Part shown: piece after piece, positions 26,737 through 35,618 of the stretch
Numbering within the stretch: the stretch's first letter is position 1
How the letters are laid out: each line of letters begins with the position of its first letter
Source of the DNA: Bacteroidales bacterium UBA5548
GTDB lineage: Bacteria > Bacteroidota > Bacteroidia > Bacteroidales > UBA932
Assembly (NCBI GenBank): GCA_002425935.1
Contig: DINE01000006.1
Span: 3,527-67,526 of the forward strand
Reading direction: 5' to 3'
DNA length: 64,000 nt
Program-made: the position numbers and the translations under genes
The notes under the pieces: generated by a model
The model's database searches: none
What the model saw: the letters and a program-made list of their open reading frames with translations, nothing else
What the model was told of the DNA's origin: nothing

Positions 26737-27435
26737 TTAATTGTTATATTTATTCTTAATCTCCTTTACAAGGGTCGCAAAGTAAGCACTTTTTTCCGGA
26801 TATAACAAAATTAGTTTTGCATAAACATCTAGTGCTCTTTTGTGAAACCCCTGATCGAGATATATTTTGGCAAGTGTTTCTGTGTAAAAAGATGAATCAT
26901 CAAACAGTTCGGCAGTGTCTATCTCCACTTCCGGAACTTGCGGATGCTCCTTGAATCCGGGTGAGGCTCTCAGAAGTGATGGCTTCTCTGCAATAAAGTT
27001 ATCGAGTGGCTTAGATCTGTCAAGCTCTATCTGTTCAAACTCCTCTCTTGAGAAGTAATCGCCTCCCGCCAGAACAAAACGTGGCATAGTTCCGGGAACC
27101 AGGTCTGATATCTCGTCCAGCACAATTTCGTCGCCATCTTCAAAAGATTTGATCTCGTCTGCAGTATAAGCAGAACCCGGAATGTGCTCCTGTTTTAAGG
27201 TCTCCTCTTCGGTAAGTTGAATTATATCTTCAGGAGCAGCCAAACCTCCTTTTGTTACCTTTATTTTATAAAGCAATGCTCTTGACGATACTCGCGAAGC
27301 TGCTTTTGAGAGAAAAGAGCTCCCTGCATCATCGTCCAGAACCGACATCTTCCTGTAAATCTCAAGATAACCGGCAGAGTACCAGGGATATCTCTCAATA
27401 TAACTTTCAAGTGTCTGTAAATCTTTATTTGACAT
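26737..27435 (-). CDS. TPR-like protein in the lptE-secG operon
   Basis: A 232-residue soluble protein without signal peptide. Its N-terminus (LQTLESYIERYPWYSAGYLEIYRKM) and C-terminus (ETLAKIYLDQGFHKRALDVYAKLILLYPEKSAYFATLVKEI) look like TPR helix pairs. The middle is acidic and likely flexible. It is squeezed between lptE (2 bases) and secG (4 bases), a position it keeps in other Bacteroidota as far as I recall, suggesting a role in envelope protein export or assembly. No catalytic motif is visible. Confidence 0.8.
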   Translation of the reverse strand: MSNKDLQTLESYIERYPWYSAGYLEIYRKMSVLDDDAGSSFLSKAASRVSSRALLYKIKVTKGGLAAPEDIIQLTEEETLKQEHIPGSAYTADEIKSFEDGDEIVLDEISDLVPGTMPRFVLAGGDYFSREEFEQIELDRSKPLDNFIAEKPSLLRASPGFKEHPQVPEVEIDTAELFDDSSFYTETLAKIYLDQGFHKRALDVYAKLILLYPEKSAYFATLVKEIKNKYNN

Positions 27436-27437
27436 AA

Positions 27438-27935
27438 CTACCAGTTTGCTACTGTTGCGTTAAAGACCTCCTCTACCAGCTTCTGAACGATACTATCTAC
27501 AAGACGTGCCTCAACTGCGTCAAGTGACGAGGTTGACGGATAGTCTTCAAATGCAGCAAAGCTCTTCTCAAAGCTCTCCTTAGGGTATTTTACATTGGTA
27601 AAGGTTATCTTGATTGTTACTGTTAAGCGGTTCTGCGCAGCAACTTCCTGAGCGGTAACCGCTATTGATGCTGTCTCATAACCGGTTATCTGTCCCTCCA
27701 CTAAAAGGTCTCCTCCGTCATTTTGTAAACGGAGCTTTGTAAAGCGGCGGTATTTCTCTTTTAGATCTTCTGTGAGTTTATTACTCAGGGCCGGATTTAT
27801 CCTCATTGCCCTGTTCTCAATATTATATACCGTGATAGAGTTTACATCGGGCTGAATAGAGGTTCCGGAGAATGAGTATATTCCGCATGATGACAGAATA
27901 AGGGATACCAGAGTTATATAAAGTAATCGTTTCAT
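27438..27935 (-). CDS. lptE: LPS assembly lipoprotein LptE
   Basis: Outer-membrane lipoprotein that would plug LptD during LPS export. The lipobox ILSSC places the lipid on Cys17, followed by GIYSFSGTSI, a typical Bacteroidota LptE start. The mature part alternates strands and helices (TITGYE-like segments, LTVTIKITFTNVKYPKESFEKSFAAFEDY) with a C-terminal helix. It starts inside the end of the sigma-54 activator gene with a 4-base overlap. Identity rests on motif resemblance and on the operon with secG; kdsB, another LPS gene, is divergent next door. Confidence 0.83.
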   Translation of the reverse strand: MKRLLYITLVSLILSSCGIYSFSGTSIQPDVNSITVYNIENRAMRINPALSNKLTEDLKEKYRRFTKLRLQNDGGDLLVEGQITGYETASIAVTAQEVAAQNRLTVTIKITFTNVKYPKESFEKSFAAFEDYPSTSSLDAVEARLVDSIVQKLVEEVFNATVANW

Positions 27936-29092
27936 TTGTCCAGATTAAGCTCTTTTATTTTGCGGTATAGTGTCCTTTCGGATATTCCAAGCTCCATAGC
28001 TGCAAGTTTTCTCTTTCCGTTGTTTCTTTCGAGAGCTTTTTTAATAAGATCGGCGTTCACTTCTGAAATAGAGAGAGTTTCTGCAAATGCCTCCTCGTCA
28101 TAATCAACAATTGAAGAGTCTCCTATGGTGCTCTGGATCTCTTTGCCGGCAGGTATTCTTGTTGCTGTAGCAATTGGTTGCTCCTGCGACAGTTTAAGTT
28201 TAAGCTCTTCTACCTCTTGCCTGAGCTGATAAAGAACCTTGAAAATTATGTCTCTGTCTGTAAGATAGTCGCTCCCATGACCATCTGTTCTCACCGGAAG
28301 GTTGTTAAGAGGCTCCTGCGGAAGATATTTTTTCAGCAGTTCCGGGCCGATAAGCCGGTTATGTTCAATTACAGATATCTGTTCCGCTATACTCTTAAGC
28401 TGCCTTACATTGCCAGGCCATCTGTAACTCTCCAGCAGAATAACGGCTTCCGGAGTCAGGCGTATAGAGGGCATCATGTATTTGTCTGCAAAATCGAGTG
28501 CAAATTTTTTGAACAGCAGGTGTATATCCTCTTTTCTATCTCTGAGCGATGGTACAACAATCGGTACTGTATTGAGCCTATAGTAAAGATCTTCCCTGAA
28601 TCTTCCCTGTTCGATTGCCCGTTGCAGCTTAACGTTTGTTGCAGCAATAACTCTCACATCAGTCTTCTGAACCTTGGATGAACCCACTTTAATGAATTCG
28701 CCTGACTGAATAACCCTAAGCAGACGTACCTGCGTTGAGAGAGGCAGCTCTGCCACCTCGTCCAAAAATAGTGTTCCTCCGTTTGCAACCTCAAAATAGC
28801 CCTTTCTAGTCTCAAAAGCTCCTGTAAAAGAGCCCTTTTCATGCCCAAAAAGTTCTGAATCGATTGTCCCCTCAGGAATAGCTCCGCAATTGACCGCTAT
28901 ATACTGATTATGCTTTCGGGGGCTGTTTATATGGATAATCTGTGGAACAACCTCCTTACCAACTCCGCTCTCACCTGTGATAAGAACCGAGAGGTCTGTG
29001 GCAGCCACCTGTACAGCTATCTCAAGCGCTCTGTTAAGTGCCTGATTGTCTCCAATTATATCGAATCTTTGCTTTATTGACCTTAAATCCAT
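27932..29092 (-). CDS. Sigma-54-dependent transcriptional activator, no receiver domain
   Basis: AAA+ enhancer-binding protein for RpoN. The ATPase domain begins almost at the N-terminus: Walker A GESGVGKE (40-47), the sigma-54 contact loop GSFTGA (87-92; the usual GAFTGA has Ser for Ala), and Walker B LFLDE (108-112). A Fis-type helix-turn-helix ends the protein (LAAMELGISERTLYRKIKEL). There is no receiver, GAF or PAS domain before the ATPase. ATG 29092 is chosen over the TTG three codons upstream. It is first in the lptE/TPR/secG operon. Confidence 0.92.
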   Translation of the reverse strand: MDLRSIKQRFDIIGDNQALNRALEIAVQVAATDLSVLITGESGVGKEVVPQIIHINSPRKHNQYIAVNCGAIPEGTIDSELFGHEKGSFTGAFETRKGYFEVANGGTLFLDEVAELPLSTQVRLLRVIQSGEFIKVGSSKVQKTDVRVIAATNVKLQRAIEQGRFREDLYYRLNTVPIVVPSLRDRKEDIHLLFKKFALDFADKYMMPSIRLTPEAVILLESYRWPGNVRQLKSIAEQISVIEHNRLIGPELLKKYLPQEPLNNLPVRTDGHGSDYLTDRDIIFKVLYQLRQEVEELKLKLSQEQPIATATRIPAGKEIQSTIGDSSIVDYDEEAFAETLSISEVNADLIKKALERNNGKRKLAAMELGISERTLYRKIKELNLDK

Positions 29093-29098
29093 AGCACA

Positions 29099-29106
29099 CA
29101 AAAATA
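29099..29106 (-). promoter_or_regulatory. Candidate -7 box for the sigma-54 activator operon
   Basis: The minus strand reads TATTTTTG, only 6 bases before the ATG at 29092, so the message would have almost no leader. No -33 TTTG is clear. Confidence 0.35.
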
Positions 29107-29117
29107 GATAAAATTTA

Positions 29118-29125
29118 TACCTTTG
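29118..29125 (+). promoter_or_regulatory. Candidate -7 box for kdsB
   Basis: TACCTTTG matches TAnnTTTG and lies 20 bases upstream of the kdsB ATG. It is divergent from the box at 29099-29106. Confidence 0.45.
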
Positions 29126-29145
29126 GGAAATTTAAAACATGGAAA

Positions 29146-29895
29146 ATGAAAATTCTGGCAGTCATTCCGGCTAGATATGCCTCAACAAGGTTTCCCGGCA
29201 AACCTTTAACACTGATCGGGGGCGTAACAATGGTAGAGAGAGTATATTCCAGAAGCTCACAGGTATTTGAAAATGTTTTTGTGGCAACAGACGACAGCAG
29301 GATTTTTGATGTAGTTGCCGGAGCGGGCGGCAATGCTGTCATGACCTCTGATTCACACCCAAACGGAACCAGCCGGGTACTTGAGGCGATGTATAAAATT
29401 GAGGAGGAGAGAGGGGAAAAGTTCGATATTATTGTAAATATTCAGGGAGATGAGCCGTTTGTTGAGCCGTTGCAACTTAAAGAGTTAATCGCCTGTTTTG
29501 ATGTTCCGGGGACAATGATTGCCACCCTCGCAAAAAAGATTACAGAGGCTGATGAGCTGTTCAATCCCAACAACCCTAAAGTTGTTATGGGCGCTGATGG
29601 TCAGGCTCTCTATTTCAGCAGGACCCCCATCCCTTATTTACGTGACTATCCGCAGGAGAGCTGGCTTGACAACGCTGAGTACTATAAGCACATAGGGCTA
29701 TATGCCTATACCCGGGATGCGCTCATAGGGATAAACGCTCTTAAGCCCGGCAGGCTTGAGGTAGCAGAGAGCCTTGAGCAGTTACGCTGGCTGGAAAATG
29801 GAATAAAAATTGTAGTGGGAAAAACTGCCTTTACCTCATACTCAGTTGACACTCCGGGTGACATTGAGGTTTTGAAGGCTAAAGGGCTTATTTAG
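29146..29895 (+). CDS. kdsB: 3-deoxy-manno-octulosonate cytidylyltransferase
   Basis: CMP-Kdo synthetase that activates Kdo with CTP for lipid A core synthesis. The N-terminal nucleotide-binding motif is IPARYASTRFPGKPL at residues 7-21. NIQGDEPFVEP at about 103-113 carries the metal-binding Asp, and YFSRTPIPYLRD (about 159-170) and HIGLYAYTRDAL (about 185-196) are family blocks. The 249-residue length is typical. The neighbouring divergent operon contains lptE, so LPS genes flank this site. Confidence 0.95.
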   Translation: MKILAVIPARYASTRFPGKPLTLIGGVTMVERVYSRSSQVFENVFVATDDSRIFDVVAGAGGNAVMTSDSHPNGTSRVLEAMYKIEEERGEKFDIIVNIQGDEPFVEPLQLKELIACFDVPGTMIATLAKKITEADELFNPNNPKVVMGADGQALYFSRTPIPYLRDYPQESWLDNAEYYKHIGLYAYTRDALIGINALKPGRLEVAESLEQLRWLENGIKIVVGKTAFTSYSVDTPGDIEVLKAKGLI

Positions 29896-29919
29896 CATAG
29901 GTTTGTAAAACTTTTTGTA

Positions 29920-29927
29920 TATATTTG
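29920..29927 (+). promoter_or_regulatory. Candidate -7 box for the OmpA/TPR lipoprotein
   Basis: TATATTTG matches TAnnTTTG, just past the kdsB stop. A TTTG at 29902-29905 is only 14 bases upstream, short for a -33 element. The leader to ATG 30044 would be about 110 bases and contains a small hairpin with AACATTT/AAATGTT arms at 29951-29966. Confidence 0.42.
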
Positions 29928-30043
29928 CAATAATGGGGCAGAACCAAATGAACATTTAAAAATGTTTGGGCACAGGACTAAATATATGAACGGGGCTAAT
30001 CCAGATGATAGAAAAAATGATTAAACAACTAAATATAACCAGA

Positions 30044-31696
30044 ATGAAAAAAAATTTATTTAAAATCTTAGCGGTTGCCATCCTGGGATTGTCTATTGCA
30101 TCCTGCAGTAATCCTTCTAAGATGGCTAAGAATGCTCAATTGGTGAGTGTCGAAAGTAATCCAAAAATCCTGGAAGTAGTAGCTGATGAGATTACAGCCA
30201 CCTACACAATGAACTTCCCTGAGAAATATTTCCACCCAAGAGCAATTCTGGAGGTAATTCCTGTTTTGGTTTATCAAGGCGGAGAGGTTGCTGCACCGGC
30301 ATTCAAACTTCAGGGCGAAAAGGTAACTGATAACTTCCAGCCAATCTACTCTACAGGCGGAAAAGCAAGCAACACTGTTAAGTTTGCGTACAAACCGGGC
30401 ATGGAAAAGTCTTACCTTGAACTCAGAGTGGCCGTTTGGAACAAACTTAAAAAGTACGACTTCCCTGCACCTTACAAACTTGCAGACGGAGCCAACATTA
30501 CCTATAAACTCGTACACACAGACGGTATCACTGCAATAACTTCAAATAACTACCAGAAAGTTATCAGAGAGAAGAAAGAGACTCAGATTCTATACACAAT
30601 CAACAGCCCTGTAGTTCGCCCTAAAGAACTTACTAAAGCTGAGATTAAAGAGTTCGAGCAGTTCCTTGCTTCTGTTAATCAGGACGAGAGAAGAGCGGTT
30701 AAGAGCACAGATATCGTTGCTTATGCATCTCCGGACGGTCCTACAAATCTTAACACAAAACTTTCTGACAAACGCGGCGAAACTGCAAAAACAGCTTTTG
30801 ACAAGATTACCAAGAAGGTTCCAGTTGATGCACCGGTAAATGTTTCTACAATAGCAGAGGACTGGGAAGGTTTCCAAGAGCTTGTTGCTGCCTCTACAAT
30901 TCAGGACAAAGAGCTTATCCTTCGTGTACTCTCTATGTACAGCGACCCTATGGTTCGTGAGAGAGAGATCAGAAACATGTCTAAAGTTTTCAAAACTCTT
31001 GCAGACAAGATTCTTCCGGAACTAAGAAGAGCTAGAATGATTGCAAACGTAGATTACACTAACTACACTGACGAGGAGCTTAAAGAACTTGCCAGAACCA
31101 ATATCGAGATTATGGATGTTGAGGCACTTCTTTACACTGCAACCCTTGTTAAAGATTACGACACAAAAGCAATGCTTTACAAAAAAGCTGGTGACAAATT
31201 CAAATGTGACCGCGCTTACAACAACCTGACTGCTGTATCACTTGACAACGGTAAACTTGCTGAAGCAAAAGCTGCACACGCAAAAGTTGGAAACAAAACA
31301 TCAGGTTACTATCTGAACAACGCAGGTGTAATTGCACTTCGTGATAAAGATTACAAAACTGCTGCAGAGATGTTTGCAAAATCAGATCTTAAAGAGGCAA
31401 AACAAAACTCAGCTATTATTGATATCCTTAACGGTAAGTACAATGACGCTGTCAGCAAACTTGCAGGAACCAAAAACGAAAACGAAGGTCTTGCATACAT
31501 CCTTACAAACCAGCTTGACAAAGCCTCTGCAGCCATTACATGCAAATGTGCTCACGCTGCTTACATGAGAGCTGTCATCGCTGCTCGTCAGGGTAATATG
31601 ACAGAGGTTGCAAAACAACTCGAAATCGTTTACAAAAACGATGCGCTTAAAGCTCGTGCACAAAACGATATCGAATTTGCAAAATTCAGAAACTAA
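30044..31696 (+). CDS. Outer-membrane lipoprotein with OmpA-like and TPR regions
   Basis: A 550-residue lipoprotein: signal MKKNLFKILAVAILGLSIAS with the lipid on Cys21. Residues 45-160 form a beta-rich domain. Residues 220-285 resemble the OmpA-like block of Bacteroidota envelope proteins (VAYASPDGPTNLNTKLSDKR and later EDWEGF). The C-terminal part (about 360-545) has TPR-like helix pairs, for example AMLYKKAGDKFKCDRAYNNL. The function is unknown; a structural or peptidoglycan-linked role is plausible. Codon use looks biased and a strong terminator follows, as expected for an abundant protein. ATG 30044 is preferred over upstream in-frame ATGs because it gives the lipoprotein signal. Confidence 0.85.
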   Translation: MKKNLFKILAVAILGLSIASCSNPSKMAKNAQLVSVESNPKILEVVADEITATYTMNFPEKYFHPRAILEVIPVLVYQGGEVAAPAFKLQGEKVTDNFQPIYSTGGKASNTVKFAYKPGMEKSYLELRVAVWNKLKKYDFPAPYKLADGANITYKLVHTDGITAITSNNYQKVIREKKETQILYTINSPVVRPKELTKAEIKEFEQFLASVNQDERRAVKSTDIVAYASPDGPTNLNTKLSDKRGETAKTAFDKITKKVPVDAPVNVSTIAEDWEGFQELVAASTIQDKELILRVLSMYSDPMVREREIRNMSKVFKTLADKILPELRRARMIANVDYTNYTDEELKELARTNIEIMDVEALLYTATLVKDYDTKAMLYKKAGDKFKCDRAYNNLTAVSLDNGKLAEAKAAHAKVGNKTSGYYLNNAGVIALRDKDYKTAAEMFAKSDLKEAKQNSAIIDILNGKYNDAVSKLAGTKNENEGLAYILTNQLDKASAAITCKCAHAAYMRAVIAARQGNMTEVAKQLEIVYKNDALKARAQNDIEFAKFRN

Positions 31697-31722
31697 TCAC
31701 TGCTGATTACCGCAAAATAGAT

Positions 31723-31752
31723 AAGACCGCCTGGTTTCAGGCGGTCTTTTTT
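31723..31752 (+). terminator. Rho-independent terminator of the OmpA/TPR lipoprotein
   Basis: AAGACCGCCTG and CAGGCGGTCTT form a perfect 11-base stem with a GTTT loop, followed by T-rich sequence, 26 bases after the stop codon. Confidence 0.92.
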
Positions 31753-31757
31753 AAAAT

Positions 31758-31897
31758 ATCTCCGCGCCACTTTTGTTCAACATGTTGTTAATTGGCTGCT
31801 TGCAAAAAAGACTTCAGCGAGATTTAAAGTATTCTCGTTGAAGTCTTTTTTTAAAATGATTGCTATGCAGCCACATAAGCAAAAGTGGCGCGGAGAT
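31758..31897. repeat. 140-bp nested palindromic element
   Basis: Outer arms ATCTCCGCGCCACTTTTG (31758-31775) and CAAAAGTGGCGCGGAGAT (31880-31897) are perfect 18-base inverted repeats. Inside are GGCTGC (31794-31799) and GCAGCC (31867-31872), and a central hairpin with 19-base arms at 31804-31822 and 31833-31851 (one G-U pair) and a 10-base loop. A small palindrome CAACATGTTG sits at 31778-31787. The element fills the space between the lipoprotein terminator and the lepA stop. Confidence 0.85.
31804..31851. terminator. Bidirectional hairpin terminator, mainly for lepA
   Basis: The central stem of the nested element has A-rich left and T-rich right flanks, so it ends in a U run on transcripts of either strand. 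It lies about 50 bases past the lepA stop and could terminate lepA. Confidence 0.65.
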
Positions 31898-31903
31898 TCC
31901 GGG

Positions 31904-33691
31904 CTAGTCGAGCTTCAGCACCGCCATGAAGGCGCTTTGAGGAACCTCTACGTTGCCCACCTGACGCATTCTCTTCTTACCTTTCTTCTGCTTTTCGAGT
32001 AGTTTACGTTTACGTGAAATATCACCTCCGTAACACTTGGCCGTTACATCTTTTCTTACCGCTTTTACTGTTTCACGGGCAATAATTTTTGACCCGATTG
32101 CTGCCTGGATGGCAATGTCAAACTGCTGGCGGGGTATAAGCTCCTTCAGCTTTTCGCACATGCGTCTTCCAAAGTCGTAGGCATGGTCACGGTGAATTAG
32201 CGAAGAGAGTGCATCCACCTGCTCCGAGTTTAGAAGGATATCCAGCTTAACAAGACTGGCCTCTTTGTATTCGGTAATATGGTAGTCAAATGATGCGTAA
32301 CCGCGAGAGACCGATTTGAGTTTATCGTAGAAGTCAAATACAATCTCTGAGAGTGGCATGTCAAAATTGAGCTCTACCCTCTCGCTGGTTAAAAAGTGCT
32401 GACTGATGAGAACTCCTCTTTTGTCAAGACACAGCTTCATTATTACTCCAAAATATTCTGACTTGGAGATTATTTGTGCCCTTATATATGGCTCTTCTAT
32501 GTAGTCGATTAGTGTTGGAGCCGGAAGACCGGATGGATTGTGAACGTCAAGAGCCTCTCCTTGTGTTGTGTACACTTTGTATGAGACGTTTGGTACGGTA
32601 GTTATCACATCCATGTCAAACTCTCTGTACAGGCGCTCCTGAACAATCTCCATATGGAGCAGTCCGAGGAATCCGCAGCGGAAACCAAAACCTAGTGCAA
32701 GTGAAGACTCCGGCTCAAATACCAGAGAGGCATCATTTAGCTGAAGCTTTTCCAGAGAGCTTCTGAGATCTTCGTACTCATCTGCCTCAACGGGGTAAAG
32801 ACCTGCAAACACCATCGGCTTAACCTCTTCGAAACCGGCAATCGAACCTGTACACGGCCTGTCTCTGTGCGTAATGGTGTCTCCCACCTTTACCTCGCTT
32901 GCTGTCTTTATGCCGGAAATTATATACCCCACATCACCCGTACGAACCTCTCCGGTTGGCACCATCTTGAGGCGAAGTTTGCCCACTTCGTCGGCTTCGT
33001 ACTCTTTGCCTGTATTGTAAAATTTAACCTTATCACCTTTTTTTATAACTCCGTTCTCAACTTTGAAATATGCGATGATACCTCTGAATGAGTTAAAGAC
33101 CGAGTCAAAAATGAGAGCTTGCAGCGGAGCCTCCTCATCGCCTTTTGGAGCAGGAACCCTCTCAACAATGGCCTCCAGAATTTCCGGTACACCCTGTCCG
33201 GTTTTTCCACTTGCCAGCAAGATATCATCACCATCACAACCGATGAGGTCAATAATCTGGTCTTTAACCTCTTCGATCATAGCTGCGTCCATATCAATTT
33301 TATTGAGGACAGGTATTATCTCTAAGTTATGATTTATTGCCAGATATAGGTTTGATATTGTCTGTGCCTGAATTCCCTGGGTTGCGTCCACAACCAGCAG
33401 CGCCCCTTCGCAGGATGCAATTGCGCGGGAAACCTCATACGAGAAGTCAACATGGCCGGGAGTGTCAATAAGATTCAGGATATAATTTTCGCCCTTATAC
33501 ACATAATCCATCTGGATTGCGTGACTCTTAATTGTAATTCCCTTCTCCTTCTCCAGATCCATAGAGTCCAGCACCTGATTGTCCATATCCCTCTCTGAAA
33601 GGGTATGGGTACACTCAAGCAGCCTGTCTGCCAGCGTACTTTTACCGTGGTCTATGTGTGCTATAATGCAAAAGTTCCTAATATGCTTCAT
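31904..33691 (-). CDS. lepA: Elongation factor 4 (LepA)
   Basis: Ribosome-associated GTPase that affects initiation or back-translocation. The G1 motif AHIDHGKST is at residues 11-19. DTPGHVDF and NKIDMD follow. Domains II to V match the EF-G-like order, and the LepA-specific C-terminus is present ([18 protein letters not shown], about residues 560-577). The length of 595 residues is normal. It is divergent from the transketolase genes, with separate candidate promoter boxes in the 102-base gap. Confidence 0.97.
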   Translation of the reverse strand: MKHIRNFCIIAHIDHGKSTLADRLLECTHTLSERDMDNQVLDSMDLEKEKGITIKSHAIQMDYVYKGENYILNLIDTPGHVDFSYEVSRAIASCEGALLVVDATQGIQAQTISNLYLAINHNLEIIPVLNKIDMDAAMIEEVKDQIIDLIGCDGDDILLASGKTGQGVPEILEAIVERVPAPKGDEEAPLQALIFDSVFNSFRGIIAYFKVENGVIKKGDKVKFYNTGKEYEADEVGKLRLKMVPTGEVRTGDVGYIISGIKTASEVKVGDTITHRDRPCTGSIAGFEEVKPMVFAGLYPVEADEYEDLRSSLEKLQLNDASLVFEPESSLALGFGFRCGFLGLLHMEIVQERLYREFDMDVITTVPNVSYKVYTTQGEALDVHNPSGLPAPTLIDYIEEPYIRAQIISKSEYFGVIMKLCLDKRGVLISQHFLTSERVELNFDMPLSEIVFDFYDKLKSVSRGYASFDYHITEYKEASLVKLDILLNSEQVDALSSLIHRDHAYDFGRRMCEKLKELIPRQQFDIAIQAAIGSKIIARETVKAVRKDVTAKCYGGDISRKRKLLEKQKKGKKRMRQVGNVEVPQSAFMAVLKLD

Positions 33692-33719
33692 TTTACAAGT
33701 AAGGGGTTATTGATGGGTG

Positions 33720-33727
33720 CAAAGATA
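33720..33727 (-). promoter_or_regulatory. Candidate -7 box for lepA
   Basis: The minus strand reads TATCTTTG, a perfect TAnnTTTG, 29 bases upstream of the lepA ATG. No -33 TTTG at normal spacing. Confidence 0.45.
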
Positions 33728-33757
33728 AAAATAATTCCAAAATTATGACTTTGGTGC

Positions 33758-33765
33758 TATCTTTG
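33758..33765 (+). promoter_or_regulatory. Candidate -7 box for the transketolase genes
   Basis: TATCTTTG matches TAnnTTTG, 29 bases upstream of ATG 33794. It mirrors the lepA box in the same divergent gap. Confidence 0.45.
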
Positions 33766-33793
33766 CGGAACATGAATAAATTTTAAGCAAATA

Positions 33794-34639
33794 ATGGCTG
33801 AAACAGCAAATTTAAAAGATATTGCTTCTCAGGTTAGAAGAGATATTATCCGAATGGTAAGTCTGGCCGGCTCGGGTCACCCCGGCGGATCTCTGAGCAG
33901 CACAGATTTTCTAACAGTACTTTTCTTTAAAACCCTCCGTCACAATCCCGCAAAATGGGACAGAGAGGGTAAGAACAACGATATGTTTTTCCTCTCGGCA
34001 GGGCACCTCTCGCCGGTATACTACAGTGTACTGGCCAGAAGCGGATACTTCCCGGTTGAAGAGATGGCCACCTTCCGCAAATACGGAAGCCGTCTTCAGG
34101 GACACCCTTCCATTGAGAGGGGTTTACCCGGTGTTCATACCGCGTCGGGGTCACTTGGCCAGGGACTCTCGGTTGCCTGTGGTGCAGCAATTGCTAAGCG
34201 TCTGAATAACGAGGAGAACTTTGTTTTTGTACTTATTGGTGATGGTGAGAGCGAAGAGGGTCAGATCTGGGAAGCGGCACTCTTTGCTGCACAGCACAAA
34301 CTTGACAGACTGATTGCAATTACAGACTGGAACGGTCAGCAGATTGACGGTCCGGTTAGTTCAATTCTTGATCTGGGAGACCTTAAGGCCAAATGGGAGG
34401 CCTTCGGCTGGAGCTGCAAAGTTGTTGACGGACACAATCCGGAAGAGATAGCCGCATCATACGAGTGGGCAAAAAGTGCTGCCGGAGACGGAAAGCCAAA
34501 GATGCTTCTAATGAAGACAGAAATGGGTAAAGGTGTTGATTTTATGCAGGGTACACACCACTGGCACGGGAAAGCACCAAACGCAGAGCAGACAGCAAAG
34601 GCACTTGAACAACTTAAGGAGACACTTGGAGATTTTTAA
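33794..34639 (+). CDS. Transketolase, N-terminal (TPP-binding) subunit
   Basis: First half of a two-gene transketolase that moves two-carbon units between sugars in the pentose phosphate pathway. The thiamine diphosphate motif GDGESEEGQIWEAALFA...DWNGQQIDG is at about residues 148-188, with the GDG and N ligands. LAGSGHPGGSLSSTD near residue 25 and SGSLGQGLS at about 117-125 are also family markers. The 281-residue length fits the split form. The C-terminal subunit begins 10 bases after its stop, so both are co-translated and should form the active dimer interface. Confidence 0.95.
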   Translation: MAETANLKDIASQVRRDIIRMVSLAGSGHPGGSLSSTDFLTVLFFKTLRHNPAKWDREGKNNDMFFLSAGHLSPVYYSVLARSGYFPVEEMATFRKYGSRLQGHPSIERGLPGVHTASGSLGQGLSVACGAAIAKRLNNEENFVFVLIGDGESEEGQIWEAALFAAQHKLDRLIAITDWNGQQIDGPVSSILDLGDLKAKWEAFGWSCKVVDGHNPEEIAASYEWAKSAAGDGKPKMLLMKTEMGKGVDFMQGTHHWHGKAPNAEQTAKALEQLKETLGDF

Positions 34640-34649
34640 AGAGAGAACT

Positions 34650-35606
34650 ATGAAGGCAAAATTTGAAAATAAAGGAAACAAGGATACACGCTCAGGTTTC
34701 GGAGCCGGTCTTTCGGAGCTGGGTAAAAAGAACGAAAAGGTTGTAGCACTGTGTGCCGACCTTACAGGCTCTCTTAAAATGGACGCATTTGCGGCCGAAC
34801 ATCCCGAAAGATTCTTTCAGTGCGGAATTGCTGAAGCAAACATGATTGGCACCGCTGCAGGGCTTGCTGTTTCGGGCAAAATTCCTTTTGTAGGCTCTTT
34901 TGCAGGATTTGTAACGGGCCGTGTTTATGACCAGGTACGCCAGACAGTAGCCTACTCAGAGACCAATGTTAAAATTTGTGCATCACACGCTGGAATTACA
35001 CTTGGCGAAGATGGAGCAACTCACCAGATAATGGAAGATATCGGTCTTATGAGAATGTTGCCCAACCTCACGGTAATCAATCCATGTGACTACAACCAAA
35101 CAAAGGCGGCAACGATAGCTGTTGCAGAGCACAACGGACCGGTATATCTAAGGTTCGGCCGCCCTTCGGTTCCAAATTTTATGCCGGAAGATTTACCGTT
35201 TGAAATTGGTAAAGCCATTAAACTGACAGAGGGAAAAGATGTAACAATCTTTGCAACAGGGCATCTCGTGTGGGAGGCAATAGTTGCCGCAGAAGAGCTG
35301 GAGAGAGAGGGAATATCTGCAGAGCTTATAAATATTCATACGATTAAACCACTTGACCAAAAAGCAGTCTTAGAATCAGCAGCTAAAACCGGAGCGGTAG
35401 TTACGGCAGAAGAGCACCTGATTGCAGGAGGCATGGGGGAGTTGATTGCCGGACTGCTTGCGCGTGAATTACCATTGCCGGTTGAGTTTGTAGCTGTGGA
35501 TGACCATTTTGGACAAAGCGGAGAGCCTGCTCAGCTAATGAAAGAGTACGGTCTGTCATCTGCAGATATAATAGCTGCCGTTAAGAGGGCAATTAAAAGA
35601 AAGTAA
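34650..35606 (+). CDS. Transketolase, C-terminal subunit
   Basis: Second half of the split transketolase: pyrimidine-binding and C-terminal domains. FQCGIAEANMIGTAAGLA (about residues 51-68) carries the catalytic glutamate that activates TPP. YDQVRQTVAYSETNVKI and HAGITLGEDGATHQ follow. The C-terminal domain starts near VTIFATGHLVWEA. The length of 318 residues is normal. The ATG at 34650 is chosen because the upstream in-frame extension overlaps the N subunit in another frame. Partner: the N-terminal subunit immediately upstream. Confidence 0.95.
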   Translation: MKAKFENKGNKDTRSGFGAGLSELGKKNEKVVALCADLTGSLKMDAFAAEHPERFFQCGIAEANMIGTAAGLAVSGKIPFVGSFAGFVTGRVYDQVRQTVAYSETNVKICASHAGITLGEDGATHQIMEDIGLMRMLPNLTVINPCDYNQTKAATIAVAEHNGPVYLRFGRPSVPNFMPEDLPFEIGKAIKLTEGKDVTIFATGHLVWEAIVAAEELEREGISAELINIHTIKPLDQKAVLESAAKTGAVVTAEEHLIAGGMGELIAGLLARELPLPVEFVAVDDHFGQSGEPAQLMKEYGLSSADIIAAVKRAIKRK

Positions 35607-35618
35607 CAAATTAATCAA

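Noticed and set aside
29951..29966. Riboswitch in the leader of the OmpA/TPR lipoprotein
   Set aside because: Only one short hairpin with a two-base loop is present; no known riboswitch core.
34533..34649. Upstream in-frame extension of the C-terminal transketolase subunit
   Set aside because: It overlaps the N subunit in another frame and has no family similarity; the ATG at 34650 gives the normal start.
33794..35606. Transketolase broken by a frameshift
   Set aside because: The two genes have complete domains, a proper stop and a new start 10 bases on; two-gene transketolases are a known natural form.
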